DNA of 64,000 nucleotides. It comes from Salinimicrobium marinum (lineage in GTDB: Bacteria; Bacteroidota; Bacteroidia; Flavobacteriales; Flavobacteriaceae). How positions within the stretch are numbered: the first letter of the stretch is position 1; the number at the start of each line of letters is the position of its first letter. The position numbers and the translations under genes were made by a program. A model generated the notes under the pieces. The model did not search any database. It was not told the DNA's origin and worked only from the letters and a program-made list of their open reading frames with translations. The stretch is from NCBI RefSeq assembly GCF_014651535.1, contig NZ_BMXB01000002.1:434001-498000 (forward strand), in the 5' to 3' direction. This document shows positions 7,879 through 16,992 of this stretch, piece after piece.

Positions 7879-8298
7879 ATGGTAAACACAGAACAATTCA
7901 CCAAACGCCTCCATAAGATCATGGAATACTATGATCTTTCGGCCGCTTCTTTCGCCGATAAAATTGATGTGGGCCGCTCTTCTATTTCCCATCTTCTTTC
8001 GGGAAGAAACAAACCGAGTCTGGATTTTGTTATGAAAATTATTAATGCTTTTCCCGAAGTTGAATTGTATTGGCTTTTAAATGGAAAAGGGAATTTTCCG
8101 GCAAAAGAAAACATCGGCTCTTCTGCCAATTCAGAAAAAGCTCCTTCTGCTCCTTCCAACAATCTTTTCACGGAATCACTTAAAGAAAACTCTCAATCTC
8201 CTATGCCTCCGGAAGAAAGAAAAACGCAAGGAAAGAAAGAGATTAAAAAAATAGTGTTTTTCTATACCGATGGAAGTTTCGAAGCCTTTGACCATTGA
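7879..8298 (+). CDS. XRE-family helix-turn-helix transcriptional regulator
   Basis: A 139-residue DNA-binding protein. Residues 5-65 form an XRE/Cro-type HTH ('SAASFADKIDVGRSSISHLLSGRNKP' region), followed by 'LYWLLNGKGNFP', which is typical of a common flavobacterial subfamily. The middle (about 75-115) is a low-complexity Ser/Pro/Glu linker and the last 20 residues, 'KKIVFFYTDGSFEAFDH', are a conserved-looking short strand. No ligand domain is present. The start ATG sits inside the palindrome at 7872-7887 and the promoter overlaps two others, strongly suggesting self-repression. The next gene, a lipoprotein at 8329, begins 30 bp later and may be co-transcribed. Confidence 0.92.
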   Translation: MVNTEQFTKRLHKIMEYYDLSAASFADKIDVGRSSISHLLSGRNKPSLDFVMKIINAFPEVELYWLLNGKGNFPAKENIGSSANSEKAPSAPSNNLFTESLKENSQSPMPPEERKTQGKKEIKKIVFFYTDGSFEAFDH

Positions 8299-8328
8299 AA
8301 AATCTGAAAAAAGGATTTACTTTGCAGC

Positions 8329-8703
8329 ATGCGAAATATAATGATCTTACTCCTTACTGTTTTGCTTATGAGCTCCTGCTACGAACAGGAACGTAACTGC
8401 AGTAAATTCAAAACAGGGACTTTTGAATTTGAATCTTTCCTTGATGGGGAACTGGTTAAAACCAGGTTCACCAGAACCGATTCCATAGAAATAGATTATT
8501 TCAAAGGAGAGACAGATACTTCCTCCATCCGTTGGATCAATGACTGTGAGTACATCATAAAAAACCTGTATCCAAAATCGCGGGAAGAAGAAAAGCCATT
8601 ACATATTAAAATCCTCACCACAAAAGATAATACCTACACCTTTGAATATGGTTTGGTGGGTGAAACCCGCAAGGAACGCGGAACCGCCATTAAAGTAGAG
8701 TAA
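8329..8703 (+). CDS. Small flavobacterial lipoprotein of unknown function
   Basis: A 124-residue protein with a lipoprotein signal: a hydrophobic stretch 'IMILLLTVLLMSSC' ends at Cys17. The mature part contains 'FKTGTFEFES', 'DSIEIDYFKGETDTSSIRWINDCEYI' and 'YTFEYGLVGETRKERGTAIKV', a compact beta-rich pattern with two further Cys that may form a disulphide. Homologues as I remember them are frequent in Flavobacteriia and are sometimes mislabelled 'DNA topoisomerase IV', presumably because of neighbouring par genes; nothing here resembles a topoisomerase. Function unknown. It follows the XRE gene by 30 bp on the same strand, possibly in one transcript. Confidence 0.8.
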   Translation: MRNIMILLLTVLLMSSCYEQERNCSKFKTGTFEFESFLDGELVKTRFTRTDSIEIDYFKGETDTSSIRWINDCEYIIKNLYPKSREEEKPLHIKILTTKDNTYTFEYGLVGETRKERGTAIKVE

Positions 8704-8906
8704 AATTGATTTTAGATGGTTTTCCGGGATGTTTGTGTCTTCCAAGGCTTCTGCCCTTTCTTTTTTTAAATACGGGATTAAACTACTGGGAAATGCGGAG
8801 GGAATTTTAAAAAATAAATTCCAAACTCATTCCGTAGTAAACAATTTAAATGAGCACGGAAACAATATTCAATTAAGCATTGGTCTTACAGGGTGTTGTA
8901 AGAATT
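8704..8906. other. Intergenic stretch with no recognisable gene
   Basis: Two hundred bases between the lipoprotein gene and the coding remnant. A 65-codon plus-strand frame from 8729 exists but has no promoter, no recognisable family and overlaps the remnant; the minus frames carry frequent stops. Probably decayed sequence. Confidence 0.5.
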
Positions 8907-9143
8907 TTATTGAAGATATTGCGTGAAATCAGTTAGAGGGTATTTAAGTATTGAATGAGCCACATTTAAACAGGCACCGCCTATTTCATAATCAACATAA
9001 AATTCAATTTGGTTATTTTCTGTGAAAGCCATTCCAATTTCGTCCAGTTCGTAATGTCGAAAATTTATCCATTCCATACAGTCTCTAAGATTCGGGTTGT
9101 TTATATCCTGTTGATACTTTTGCTGAAGGTCTTGATTTACTTT
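8907..9143 (-). pseudogene. Coding remnant or 56-aa small protein after mscL
   Basis: On the minus strand, directly after mscL, a frame open from within the mscL end runs to TAA at 8907. It translates to a protein-like sequence including 'NNPNLRDCMEWINFRHYELD' and then 'EIGMAFTENNQIEFYVDYE', with 'GGACLNVAHSILKYP' near the end. No start codon lies before the first protein-like residues, so it looks like the 3' end of a gene whose 5' part was lost; alternatively an ATG at 9077 would give a 56-residue protein. I do not recognise the family. The base composition and residue mix look like real coding, unlike the opposite strand. Confidence 0.45.
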
Positions 9144-9147
9144 CTCA

Positions 9148-9588
9148 CTACTTCTTCCGTAGCAACTCGTTCTGCTCCTGCATCAGCTCGTTCAGGTTGG
9201 TTAGAAGCTCGATGTCTTTGGGAGTGGCAACGGTTTTGTTTTTAGGATCTTCAGATTTCTTTTTAAAGCGGTTCATAAACTTTACCACAATGAAAACCGT
9301 GAATCCGATGATCAGAAAATCGATCATTACTTCAATCAGCGTTCCGTAGCCTATGGCTACTTCTTCCACTGCTGCAGTTCCGTCGATTTCAGGGACGCTC
9401 TCGCGTAAAACATATTTCTTTTCCGAAAATTTCACTCCCTCGGTCATCATTGTCAGCGGCGGCATGATCACCTGCTTCACCAGCACATCTACAACACGAT
9501 TGAAGGCGGTACCAATGATGATACCCACCGCCATGTCGATCATATTACCTTTTACGGCAAATTCCTTAAATTCCTGAAAAATTTTCAT
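9148..9588 (-). CDS. mscL: Large-conductance mechanosensitive channel MscL
   Basis: A 146-residue MscL, the pentameric inner-membrane emergency valve that opens on osmotic downshock. The N-terminal amphipathic 'FQEFKEFAVKGN' helix, TM1 ('DMAVGIIIGTAFNRVVDVLV') and TM2 ('YGTLIEVMIDFLIIGFTVFIVV') are clear, with a charged C-terminal bundle. The periplasmic loop (about residues 45-80) is somewhat longer than in E. coli, as usual in Bacteroidota. Its ATG overlaps the parC stop codon in an ATGA junction, so it is translationally coupled to parC and is the last gene of the parE-parC operon. A coding remnant follows it immediately. Confidence 0.96.
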   Translation of the reverse strand: MKIFQEFKEFAVKGNMIDMAVGIIIGTAFNRVVDVLVKQVIMPPLTMMTEGVKFSEKKYVLRESVPEIDGTAAVEEVAIGYGTLIEVMIDFLIIGFTVFIVVKFMNRFKKKSEDPKNKTVATPKDIELLTNLNELMQEQNELLRKK

Positions 9589-12281
9589 TCTTCATCAAAG
9601 AGTTTAATTTGTGATTCATCATTCCCAGATCCTTTTTTCTTCAGTTTTCCTTCAGAAAAATCTGGTAAATTCTCACCTTCTGGTTTAGAAGTATTTTCAT
9701 TTAAAGCTTCTTCCCCTACCACTTCCATTTCTTCGGGAGCAGTTTCTTCAGGAGCTATAAAAGGTTTCGGATCCAGGAGATTGATTTGTTTCACTTTTTC
9801 TGAAGTCAGCTGGTTTCCAAGAGCCTTAATTCCTTTTACTGAAATGAATTCTTCAAGTTCAACAAGTTCATTTGGTTTCTGATCCTTCCCTCTGACTTTG
9901 GCATACACGATCTCGGCCACCGGAAGATAATCTGTGGAAACGATCTCCAGGAATGACTTCGGATTCTCCCCGATGAAATGCTCTTCCCTGTCTTCATTTT
10001 CAATGATAAATCGCTTCACATAGTACTTCTCCTTATCGGCTTCCCAATAAATCGCGGAAATCGGCTTTTTCGGAACCCACTTTTCCAGCACGATGATATC
10101 CTCATCAAATCTTGTGGTAAGTTCGGGTTTGATGGTTTTGGCCAAACCGTTTTGGGTGATGATCAACAACCTGTCTTCTCCTTTAAATTCCCCGAGAAGT
10201 TCTCCCCGCTCATCTACATTCAGTCTTTTCACGGTTTCATCAAACCAGATCCTCCTTGGTTTTAGAGTGGAAACTCCTTCTTCCTTGAGTTCTATCTTTT
10301 TTACAGGATATTTGGTCACAATATTTCCTTTTACCGCACGACCTTTAATGGCCATATCGGCAAAATCTACTTCAAATTTCAGCTTTTTGATGCTTCCCAC
10401 CTGTCGCAGATACACCATCACTGTTTCTGCCTCGCCATTTGGATTTGCAGTGAAATAAGAGATTTCCGAACCTTTTTTCCCCTGAGTCAGATCATATTCC
10501 CGGTCGCGGGTGACCGAAGTCACCGCAAAACGTTTTATATAGGAAGCGCCTCCTTTACCATCGCGGTAAATGAGGTTATAAATGGTCCTTTTATCTTTTT
10601 TCTTGAAAATGGCCACATGGATGATATCCTTACCGATGAAAGTTTTGGCATCTACTTTCGTCACCATCATTTTACCGTCTTTGGTAAAACAGATCACATC
10701 ATCAATATCTGAACAATCGGTCACATATTCGTCCCGCTTCAGGGAAGTTCCCACGAAACCTTCTTTTCGGTTTACGTAGAGTTTTGTGTTTCGAATGACC
10801 ACTTTGGTGGCTTCAATATCTTCAAAAAGACGTAATTCGGTTTTTCTTTCTTTTCCGGCGCCGTATTCTTTTTTCAGTCTTGTAAAATAAGCAATGGCAT
10901 ATTCCACCAGGTGATCCAGGTGATGTTTTATCTGTGCAATCTCACCTTCCAGGGCTTCAATCTTTTGCTGGGCTTTATCTAAATCGAATTTTGAAATACG
11001 TTTAATCCTGATTTCCGTAAGCCTTACAATATCTTCTTCGGTTACAGCTCTTTTTAAATGGCCAATGTGAGGTTTCAGGCCTTCATCGATCGCTTTTATG
11101 ACGCCATCCCAGGTCTCTTCTTCTTCGATGTCACGATAGATTCTTTCTTCAATGAAGATCCTTTCCAGGGAAGCAAAATGCCATTGTTCCTGGAATTCTT
11201 CCAGCTTAATTTCCAGTTCGCTTTTCAGCAGACTCAGTGTATGATCTGTAGATCGTCTAAGAATTTCAGAAACCCCTAAAAAAGCAGGTTTATTGTCAAT
11301 GATAATACAACTGAGCGGAGAAATAGAAATTTCGCAGTTGGTAAAGGCGTAGAGGGCATCAATACTTTTATCTGGCGAAATATTGCCCGGCAAATGCACC
11401 AGGATCTCCACATCACTCGAAGTATTATCTTCTATTTTCTTGATCTTAATTTTGCCTTTTTCATTGGCTTTTAAGATAGAATCAATTAAAGTAGACGTAT
11501 TGGTAGAGAAAGGTATTTCGGTAATTACCAGCGTATTTTTATCGAGTTGTGAAATTTTTGCACGCACCCTTACTCTTCCGCCTCTTAGTCCGTCATTGTA
11601 GTTTGTTACGTCTGCAATTCCACCGGTGACAAAATCGGGAACCAATTTGAATTTCTTCCCCTGCAGGTGTTTTATACTGGCATCTATAAGCTCCAAAAAG
11701 TTATGCGGAAGGATCTTGGTACTTAAACCCACGGCAATCCCTTCGGCACCCTGCGCGAGTAAAAGCGGAAACATCACCGGAAGGTTCACCGGCTCTCTTT
11801 TCCGTCCGTCATAGGATAGTTGCCATTCTGTGATCTTCGGATTGTAAACTACATCAAGGGCAAACTTGGAAAGCCTTGCCTCAATATATCGGGATGCGGC
11901 CGCGCCATCCCCTGTAAGAATATTTCCCCAGTTTCCCTGGGTATCGATCAAAAGATCCTTCTGGCCAATTTGTACCATGGCATCGCCAATACTGGCATCC
12001 CCGTGAGGGTGATACTGCATGGTGTGCCCTACAATATTCGCCACTTTGGTGTACCGCCCGTCATCCAGGTCTTTCATGGAATGCATGATACGCCGTTGCA
12101 CAGGTTTGAATCCATCTTCCAGAGACGGTACCGCCCTCTCCAGAATTACATAAGAAGCATAGTCCAGGAACCAGTCCTTGTACATCCCGGTAACCCGAAT
12201 CAGTCCATCGGTATCTACTTTGGCCAGTTCTTCCTGCTCAAATTTTTCTTCCTGAAAGTCGTCTTGATTTTCCGTATCCAT
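9585..12281 (-). CDS. parC: DNA topoisomerase IV subunit A
   Basis: An 898-residue type IIA topoisomerase A subunit. The breakage-reunion domain includes 'HPHGDASIGDAMVQ' and the catalytic Arg131-Tyr132 in 'AAASRYIEARLS'; a C-terminal DNA-wrapping region follows from about residue 520, and an acidic, disordered tail ends the protein. With ParE it decatenates daughter chromosomes. Assignment to ParC rather than GyrA rests on pairing with a parE-like gene in the same operon and on the absence of a recognisable GyrA-box series. It starts immediately after the stop of the 160-residue membrane protein gene (no gap) and overlaps mscL by 4 bp. Confidence 0.93.
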   Translation of the reverse strand: MDTENQDDFQEEKFEQEELAKVDTDGLIRVTGMYKDWFLDYASYVILERAVPSLEDGFKPVQRRIMHSMKDLDDGRYTKVANIVGHTMQYHPHGDASIGDAMVQIGQKDLLIDTQGNWGNILTGDGAAASRYIEARLSKFALDVVYNPKITEWQLSYDGRKREPVNLPVMFPLLLAQGAEGIAVGLSTKILPHNFLELIDASIKHLQGKKFKLVPDFVTGGIADVTNYNDGLRGGRVRVRAKISQLDKNTLVITEIPFSTNTSTLIDSILKANEKGKIKIKKIEDNTSSDVEILVHLPGNISPDKSIDALYAFTNCEISISPLSCIIIDNKPAFLGVSEILRRSTDHTLSLLKSELEIKLEEFQEQWHFASLERIFIEERIYRDIEEEETWDGVIKAIDEGLKPHIGHLKRAVTEEDIVRLTEIRIKRISKFDLDKAQQKIEALEGEIAQIKHHLDHLVEYAIAYFTRLKKEYGAGKERKTELRLFEDIEATKVVIRNTKLYVNRKEGFVGTSLKRDEYVTDCSDIDDVICFTKDGKMMVTKVDAKTFIGKDIIHVAIFKKKDKRTIYNLIYRDGKGGASYIKRFAVTSVTRDREYDLTQGKKGSEISYFTANPNGEAETVMVYLRQVGSIKKLKFEVDFADMAIKGRAVKGNIVTKYPVKKIELKEEGVSTLKPRRIWFDETVKRLNVDERGELLGEFKGEDRLLIITQNGLAKTIKPELTTRFDEDIIVLEKWVPKKPISAIYWEADKEKYYVKRFIIENEDREEHFIGENPKSFLEIVSTDYLPVAEIVYAKVRGKDQKPNELVELEEFISVKGIKALGNQLTSEKVKQINLLDPKPFIAPEETAPEEMEVVGEEALNENTSKPEGENLPDFSEGKLKKKGSGNDESQIKLFDEE

Positions 12282-12764
12282 TTAAGCCTTTGCTTTATTA
12301 CGTTCTACAACCTTTGCTAAAGATTGCTTTAAAGATTTGCTTTTTTTGCTGCCTAAAAAGGTGATATTATATTTATAATGCCTGTAGCCTCTTTTATTCC
12401 TTGAATTTATATAAATATGCAGCCTTCTGTACAGGAAAAAATTCTCTACCTTAAAATCCAGTAATTTCGATTTCGGGACTTCTGTTCGCTGTTCCCGGTA
12501 ATGCATGAATTTCGAGATCAGCAGTCCGTTGCCTTTGAAATTCAGGGTTTCCCCATCGCTGTCAAATTCGAAATATCTGCCCACGATAAACACATAAATT
12601 CCTATTAGTAAAGCTACAAGATTTGGTATAAGGCTGCTGTAGTTAAAAGGGGTATCGTCATATTTTAACTCAACAGAAGCAAAGGCGTTGGTGATAAAAA
12701 CTGCCACAATGATGATATAAATAGAAGGAACCAGGCTTGTTTCCTTTTTATTGTTAAATCTCAT
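12282..12764 (-). CDS. Membrane protein of unknown function between parE and parC
   Basis: A 160-residue protein with two membrane helices near the N-terminus (about residues 13-30 and 46-64, 'VPSIYIIIVAVFITNAFA' and 'LIPNLVALLIGIYVFIVGRY'), then a soluble region with a PH-like or bPH2-like strand pattern: 'FEFDSDGETLNFKGNG', 'RTEVPKSKLLDFKVENFFLY', ending in a basic tail. No family is recognised with confidence. Its ATG follows the parE stop directly and its stop abuts the parC ATG, so it is an integral part of the topoisomerase IV operon. The gene order parE-X-parC with a membrane protein in the middle is unexplained. Confidence 0.8.
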   Translation of the reverse strand: MRFNNKKETSLVPSIYIIIVAVFITNAFASVELKYDDTPFNYSSLIPNLVALLIGIYVFIVGRYFEFDSDGETLNFKGNGLLISKFMHYREQRTEVPKSKLLDFKVENFFLYRRLHIYINSRNKRGYRHYKYNITFLGSKKSKSLKQSLAKVVERNKAKA

Positions 12765-14621
12765 CTAATCCTGTTCTATTAAATCAAGTTCCACCTTCAG
12801 GTTATCTATAATAAATTCCTGACGATCGGGAGTGTTTTTCCCCATGTAAAAATGAAGCAGGTCCTCAATAGACATGTCTTTATCGAGCATTACAGGATCC
12901 AGCCGAATGTTGTCTCCAATAAAATGCTTGAATTCATCGGGTGAAATTTCTCCCAAACCTTTAAATCGGGTGATCTCTGCTTTTCCTGAAAGCTTATGCA
13001 CTGCCTCTTTCCGTTCATATTCACTGTAACAGTAAATGGTTTCCTTTTTATTCCGAACCCTGAAAAGCGGGGTTTGCAGGATATATAAATGGTTTTCCTT
13101 AATTAACTCCGGAAAGAACTGAAGGAAAAATGTGATGAGCAGTAACCTGATATGCATTCCATCCACATCGGCATCGGTAGCAATCACGATATTGTTGTAC
13201 CGGAGATCTTCCATCGATTCCTCAATATTCAAAGCCGCCTGAAGCAGGTTGAATTCCTCGTTCTCGTAAACGATCTTTTTACTGAGTCCGTAGCTGTTCA
13301 AAGGTTTTCCTTTCAGACTAAAAACCGCCTGAGTGTTCACATCCCTTGATTTGGTGATGGATCCACTCGCAGAATCTCCCTCTGTAATGAACAAGGTACT
13401 CTCCAGGTATCGTTCTTTTTTGCTGTCACCCAGATGGATTCGGCAGTCCCGTAATTTTTTGTTGTGCAGACTTGCTTTTTTAGCCCTGTCTTTAGCGAGT
13501 TTCCTGATGCCCGAAAGCTCTTTCCGCTCCCTCTCTGCCTGAAGAATTTTCCGCTGAAGAAGATCGGCGGTCTCCGGATTCTTATGCAGGAAGTTATCAA
13601 GCTGTGTTTTGACGAAATCATTAATATACGTCCGCACCGTTGGGAGATCTCCTCCCATATCTGTAGAACCCAGTTTTGTTTTCGTCTGACTCTCGAAAAC
13701 AGGTTCCATTACTTTTATACTTATGGCAGTAACCACCGATTTCCGGATATCACTGGCCTCAAAATTCTTGTTGTAAAACTCCCGAAGAGTTTTTACGATT
13801 GCCTCCCGGTAAGCAGCAAGATGCGTTCCTCCCTGCGAGGTATGCTGACCGTTCACAAAGGAGTGATACTCTTCGCTGTACTGAGATCTACTATGAGTAA
13901 GCGCTACTTCAATATCATCTCCGCGAAGGTGGATGATCTCGTACAGCCTGTCATCGGGATGTATGCTGTCTGCCAAAAGATCGGCAAGTCCGTTTTCTGA
14001 ATAAAATTTTTCTCCGTTAAAAACTATGGTCAACCCCGGATTCAGGTACACATAGTTTTTAAGCATTTTTTCAATATACTCTGAACGATACTTGTAGTGC
14101 TTGAAAATCTCTTCATCGGGAGTGAAGGTTACTTTTGTCCCCCTTCTCCTGGAAGTTTCTTCCAGCTCCTCTTCGTTTACAAGGTTTCCCTGTTCAAATT
14201 CAGCCGATTTAGATTTTCCGTCACGAGTTGATTCTACCCTGAAAGAAGATGAAAGTGCATTTACTGCCTTGGTACCAACTCCGTTAAGACCAACCGATTT
14301 CTTGAAGGCACGGGAATCATATTTACCCCCCGTATTCATTTTGGAAACCACATCCACCACTTTTCCCAGCGGAATTCCACGGCCGTAATCGCGAACGATC
14401 ACTTTCTGGTTCTGTACGGAAATTTCAATGGTCTTCCCTACTCCCATTACGTACTCATCGATACAGTTATCAATGACTTCTTTTAACAGGATGTAGATTC
14501 CATCATCTGCACTGGAACCATCGCCGAGCTTCCCGATGTACATCCCGGGACGCATACGGATATGCTCTTTCCAGTCTAACGATCGAATATTATCTTCGGT
14601 ATATTTGGTTTCTGTGCTCAT
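12765..14621 (-). CDS. parE: DNA topoisomerase IV subunit B
   Basis: A 618-residue ATPase subunit. The GHKL nucleotide site is visible in '[13 protein letters not shown]', 'DYGRGIPLG' and '[15 protein letters not shown]'; the TOPRIM metal site appears in '[11 protein letters not shown]' and '[13 protein letters not shown]'. Length (about 620) is normal for ParE and lacks the insert of proteobacterial GyrB. It heads a minus-strand operon parE - membrane protein - parC - mscL with no gaps. The upstream 400 bp carries no perfect TAnnTTTG box. Activity: ATP-driven strand passage for chromosome decatenation. Confidence 0.95.
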   Translation of the reverse strand: MSTETKYTEDNIRSLDWKEHIRMRPGMYIGKLGDGSSADDGIYILLKEVIDNCIDEYVMGVGKTIEISVQNQKVIVRDYGRGIPLGKVVDVVSKMNTGGKYDSRAFKKSVGLNGVGTKAVNALSSSFRVESTRDGKSKSAEFEQGNLVNEEELEETSRRRGTKVTFTPDEEIFKHYKYRSEYIEKMLKNYVYLNPGLTIVFNGEKFYSENGLADLLADSIHPDDRLYEIIHLRGDDIEVALTHSRSQYSEEYHSFVNGQHTSQGGTHLAAYREAIVKTLREFYNKNFEASDIRKSVVTAISIKVMEPVFESQTKTKLGSTDMGGDLPTVRTYINDFVKTQLDNFLHKNPETADLLQRKILQAERERKELSGIRKLAKDRAKKASLHNKKLRDCRIHLGDSKKERYLESTLFITEGDSASGSITKSRDVNTQAVFSLKGKPLNSYGLSKKIVYENEEFNLLQAALNIEESMEDLRYNNIVIATDADVDGMHIRLLLITFFLQFFPELIKENHLYILQTPLFRVRNKKETIYCYSEYERKEAVHKLSGKAEITRFKGLGEISPDEFKHFIGDNIRLDPVMLDKDMSIEDLLHFYMGKNTPDRQEFIIDNLKVELDLIEQD

Positions 14622-15029
14622 ATAGTAGGTCTCCCTCGGGTTATTTGGCTAATATAAGGTTTACGACAAAAAGTTAAAATACCTGCCGCACAAAGTAATT
14701 AACAAATATTTCACAAGCGTAACACGTGTACAGTGAGCGATTGATCATTTGAACATAGCAAGATTCAGCCACTTAACTTCAATGGATATATTTTCCAGAA
14801 TTAGCGCTCCAATTATTATTCTTCATGAAATCCTTACTGACTAAGGAAGAAACTCCCGTCATTAAAGTGCTTCGAATAATCCGTGTAAAAAGTCTGGCTC
14901 AACATGACAACTGTAATGACATCTAATTTTTCATCCTCACACCCGAGCCTTTCCATTATACGATGTTCATTTTACAATATACAATTATGTAAAACCATCT
15001 CAATTTTCAAATCTAATATATCTAAACTA
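14622..15029. other. 408-bp intergenic region, no gene seen
   Basis: Lies between parE (start) and ychF (end), both on the minus strand, so it must hold the parE promoter. No perfect -7 consensus was found; near matches (TACTTTG and AATATTTG on the minus strand) occur around 14690-14715. Several ATTTACAAT-like AT-rich words occur near 14970. An 81-codon plus-strand frame is antisense to the ychF end and has no support. Confidence 0.5.
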
Positions 15030-16124
15030 TTACACATTAAACCTGAAATGCATCACATCGCCATCTTTTACAATGTATTCCTTGCCTTCTACCCTCATTT
15101 TTCCGGCTTCTTTCACTTTGGCTTCACTCCCGTAAGCTTCAAAATCTGAATACGAAATAACTTCAGCCCTGATAAAACCTTTTTCAAAATCGGTATGTAT
15201 TACTCCGGCGGCTTGCGGCGCAGTAGAACCAATTGGAATGGTCCATGCCCTTACTTCCTTTACTCCAGCAGTGAAATAGGTTTGCAGGTTCAGTAATTTA
15301 TACGCTCCACGAATCATTTTAGCCGATCCCGGTTCATCCAGGCCAATATCCTGAAGGAACATCTGCCGCTCTTCGTAATCATCAAGTTCTGTAATATCGG
15401 CTTCGGTACCCACAGCTAAAACAAGTACTTCTGCACCTTCTCCTTTTACAGATTCTTTTACTCTTTCGACATATTCATTTCCAGAAACTGCCGCTCCTTC
15501 ATCTACATTACAAACGTACATCACCGGTTTATCTGTAATAAATTGCAAGGGCTTGATAAATTCCTCATGTTCAGCTTCAGTAAAATCAATAGCACGAAGG
15601 GAATTTCCGGCTTCAAGTCCCGCTTTGGCTTTCAATAAAGCAGCCTCTTCTTTCTGCGCTTCTTTATTTCCGGTTTTAGCTGCACGCTTTACCTTTTCCA
15701 GTTTTTTATCCACCGTTTCCAGATCCTTCAGCTGAAGTTCCATATCAATGGTCTCCTTATCCCGGATAGGATCAATAGAACCATCAACATGTACAATGTT
15801 TTCATCCTCAAAACATCTTAGAACATGCAGAATAGCGTCGGTTTCACGGATGTTACCGAGGAATTGATTTCCCAGGCCTTCTCCTTTACTCGCACCTTTT
15901 ACGAGGCCGGCAATATCAACAATCTCGACCGTTGCAGGGATTACCCTTTCAGGATTTACCAAAGATTCCAATTTTTCAAGTCTTGGATCTGGAACGTTTA
16001 CCACTCCCACATTGGGCTCAATGGTACAAAATGGAAAGTTTGCACTTTGCGCTTTGGCATTCGATAAACAATTAAATAAGGTAGATTTCCCTACGTTTGG
16101 CAGTCCTACAATTCCGGCTTTCAT
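15030..16124 (-). CDS. ychF: Redox-regulated ATPase/GTPase YchF (Obg-like)
   Basis: A 364-residue Obg-related P-loop protein starting [18 protein letters not shown]. The Walker A 'GLPNVGKST', switch '[20 protein letters not shown]', the modified G4 motif of the ATP-preferring YchF/OLA1 branch, and the C-terminal TGS domain ('[13 protein letters not shown]... [15 protein letters not shown]') are present. YchF binds ribosomes and affects stress responses and translation of short leaders. The frame is open 25 codons further upstream, but a TATCTTTG promoter box at 16157-16164 lies inside that extension and the conserved start is at 16124, so the shorter form is chosen. Confidence 0.96.
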   Translation of the reverse strand: MKAGIVGLPNVGKSTLFNCLSNAKAQSANFPFCTIEPNVGVVNVPDPRLEKLESLVNPERVIPATVEIVDIAGLVKGASKGEGLGNQFLGNIRETDAILHVLRCFEDENIVHVDGSIDPIRDKETIDMELQLKDLETVDKKLEKVKRAAKTGNKEAQKEEAALLKAKAGLEAGNSLRAIDFTEAEHEEFIKPLQFITDKPVMYVCNVDEGAAVSGNEYVERVKESVKGEGAEVLVLAVGTEADITELDDYEERQMFLQDIGLDEPGSAKMIRGAYKLLNLQTYFTAGVKEVRAWTIPIGSTAPQAAGVIHTDFEKGFIRAEVISYSDFEAYGSEAKVKEAGKMRVEGKEYIVKDGDVMHFRFNV

Positions 16125-16453
16125 ATAGTATATTTTGATGCTTGTTTTTGCGGGTGCAAAGATAGCGATTTTATTTAGAGTTTTACGGTGCTTATGCATT
16201 GTGATAACGCATATTGCGAGTCTGCCGGTTTTAAGGCTGGCAGCATATCTATGCTGAAGGCAAAACTAAATGTGGAAGATATAATATGGAATAAGAATGT
16301 GCTCGAATGAAATCTTCGATTTTTAATTTTTGGATTTGATTTTTAGAATTCCAAATTTGAGCGGGAGTTTGTATTTCCCGTTTTAACGAACCCTTATCAT
16401 TACTTAACATCCATATTTTTTAAATTGTATAAAAACCTTAAAATAAACAACTT
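16125..16453. other. 329-bp intergenic region with small hairpins
   Basis: Between divergent ychF and the secreted protein at 16454. It holds the ychF promoter, a 7-bp hairpin CTGCCGG/CTGGCAG (16222-16243) and a weaker CGGGA/TCCCG hairpin (16362-16380) followed by TTTT. No gene was seen. The AT-rich 16310-16360 stretch repeats words of the form ATTTTTAATTTTTGGATTTGA. Confidence 0.5.
16157..16164 (-). promoter_or_regulatory. -7 box for ychF
   Basis: The minus strand reads TATCTTTG, a full consensus match, 33 bp before the chosen ATG. It also argues against the longer open frame as the true protein. Confidence 0.6.
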
Positions 16454-16930
16454 ATGAAAAATATCATTTTTATGCTATCATTCCTCCTGGTAAGCATTGG
16501 TTATGCACAGGATAGAAATAATAACGAGAGTGAAAAACAAAACTATGAGAATGAACCCAATTATTATGAAGTGGTGGATACGACCAGTTACACGCTGGAT
16601 AAACAGCAATACATATTCAGTCCTACAGAAAACGGTGTCAATGTAAAGCGTGTAGACGAGGAAGATGGTGAGATTGATCTTGGGGATCTTCGCAGAACCA
16701 CTACCGACGGATTTTACATCATGACCTCTACTCCTGAAAACCAATCTTCCTTCGGAAGGTTTGACAGCGAGGGAAATTTCCGTTCCTACCGATACGATCC
16801 GGAATCGGATTCTGTGATCGAGGAGAATTTTGAAATTCAGGATCCTGTTGAAAGAAGGGATCAAAATCGAAGAGATAAAAGGGGCAGAAAGGATAACAGA
16901 AGCAACAATTCCAATAACCGGAATAATTAA
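16454..16930 (+). CDS. Secreted protein of unknown function
   Basis: A 158-residue protein with an N-terminal signal peptide (MKNIIFMLSFLLVSIGYAQ, cleavage probably after Ala-Gln). The mature region is hydrophilic and acidic in the middle ('YSFDSESD'-like turns are seen around 'FGRFDSEGNFRSYRYDPESD') and ends in an Arg/Asn/Asp-rich low-complexity tail from about residue 135. No domain is recognised. It stands alone, with an intrinsic terminator 28 bp after the stop. The Asn/Arg tail may be disordered or mediate surface contacts. The call of export is firm, the function open. Confidence 0.75.
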   Translation: MKNIIFMLSFLLVSIGYAQDRNNNESEKQNYENEPNYYEVVDTTSYTLDKQQYIFSPTENGVNVKRVDEEDGEIDLGDLRRTTTDGFYIMTSTPENQSSFGRFDSEGNFRSYRYDPESDSVIEENFEIQDPVERRDQNRRDKRGRKDNRSNNSNNRNN

Positions 16931-16957
16931 TAAACTATTCTATCTACCTGAAGTAAG

Positions 16958-16992
16958 GCGTTTTCATTTATTTAATGGAAGCGCTTTTTTTT
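16958..16992 (+). terminator. Intrinsic terminator after the secreted protein gene
   Basis: GCGTTTTCATT (16958-16968) pairs with AATGGAAGCGC (16974-16984) including two G-T pairs, followed by T8. Confidence 0.85.

Larger units (their letters stand above)
7598..7887. promoter_or_regulatory. Operator array: repeated GTTTAC-N4-GTAAAC palindromes
   Basis: Five clear 16-bp sites with the form [GT]TTTAC-N4-GTAA[AT][CT] lie at 7598-7613, 7622-7637, 7802-7817, 7837-7852 (left half AGTTAC) and 7872-7887, and two weaker ones at 7657-7672 and 7680-7695. The sites starting at 7802, 7837 and 7872 are spaced exactly 35 bp apart, as are 7622 and 7657. The last site spans the ATG of the XRE gene, and the sites at 7598 and 7837 contain the -7 boxes of the two divergent genes. 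The likely ligand is the XRE protein itself (autoregulation plus control of the M14 gene); this is inference. Confidence 0.8.

Noticed and set aside
8329-8703. Annotation of the small lipoprotein as DNA topoisomerase IV
   Set aside because: It has a lipoprotein signal and no topoisomerase motif; parE and parC are separate genes at 9585-14621.
8729-8926. 65-codon plus frame after the lipoprotein gene
   Set aside because: No similarity recognised; overlaps the better-looking minus-strand remnant.
9009-9245. 78-codon plus frame
   Set aside because: Opposite the remnant and mscL; sense strand is the minus strand.
11820-12320. 166-codon plus-strand frame opposite the parC start
   Set aside because: Shadow of parC; no promoter and no protein similarity recognised.
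13464-14000. 178-codon plus-strand frame opposite parE
   Set aside because: Shadow of conserved parE coding sequence.
16125-16199. 25-codon upstream extension of ychF
   Set aside because: The family starts at [14 protein letters not shown] and a TATCTTTG box sits within the extension.
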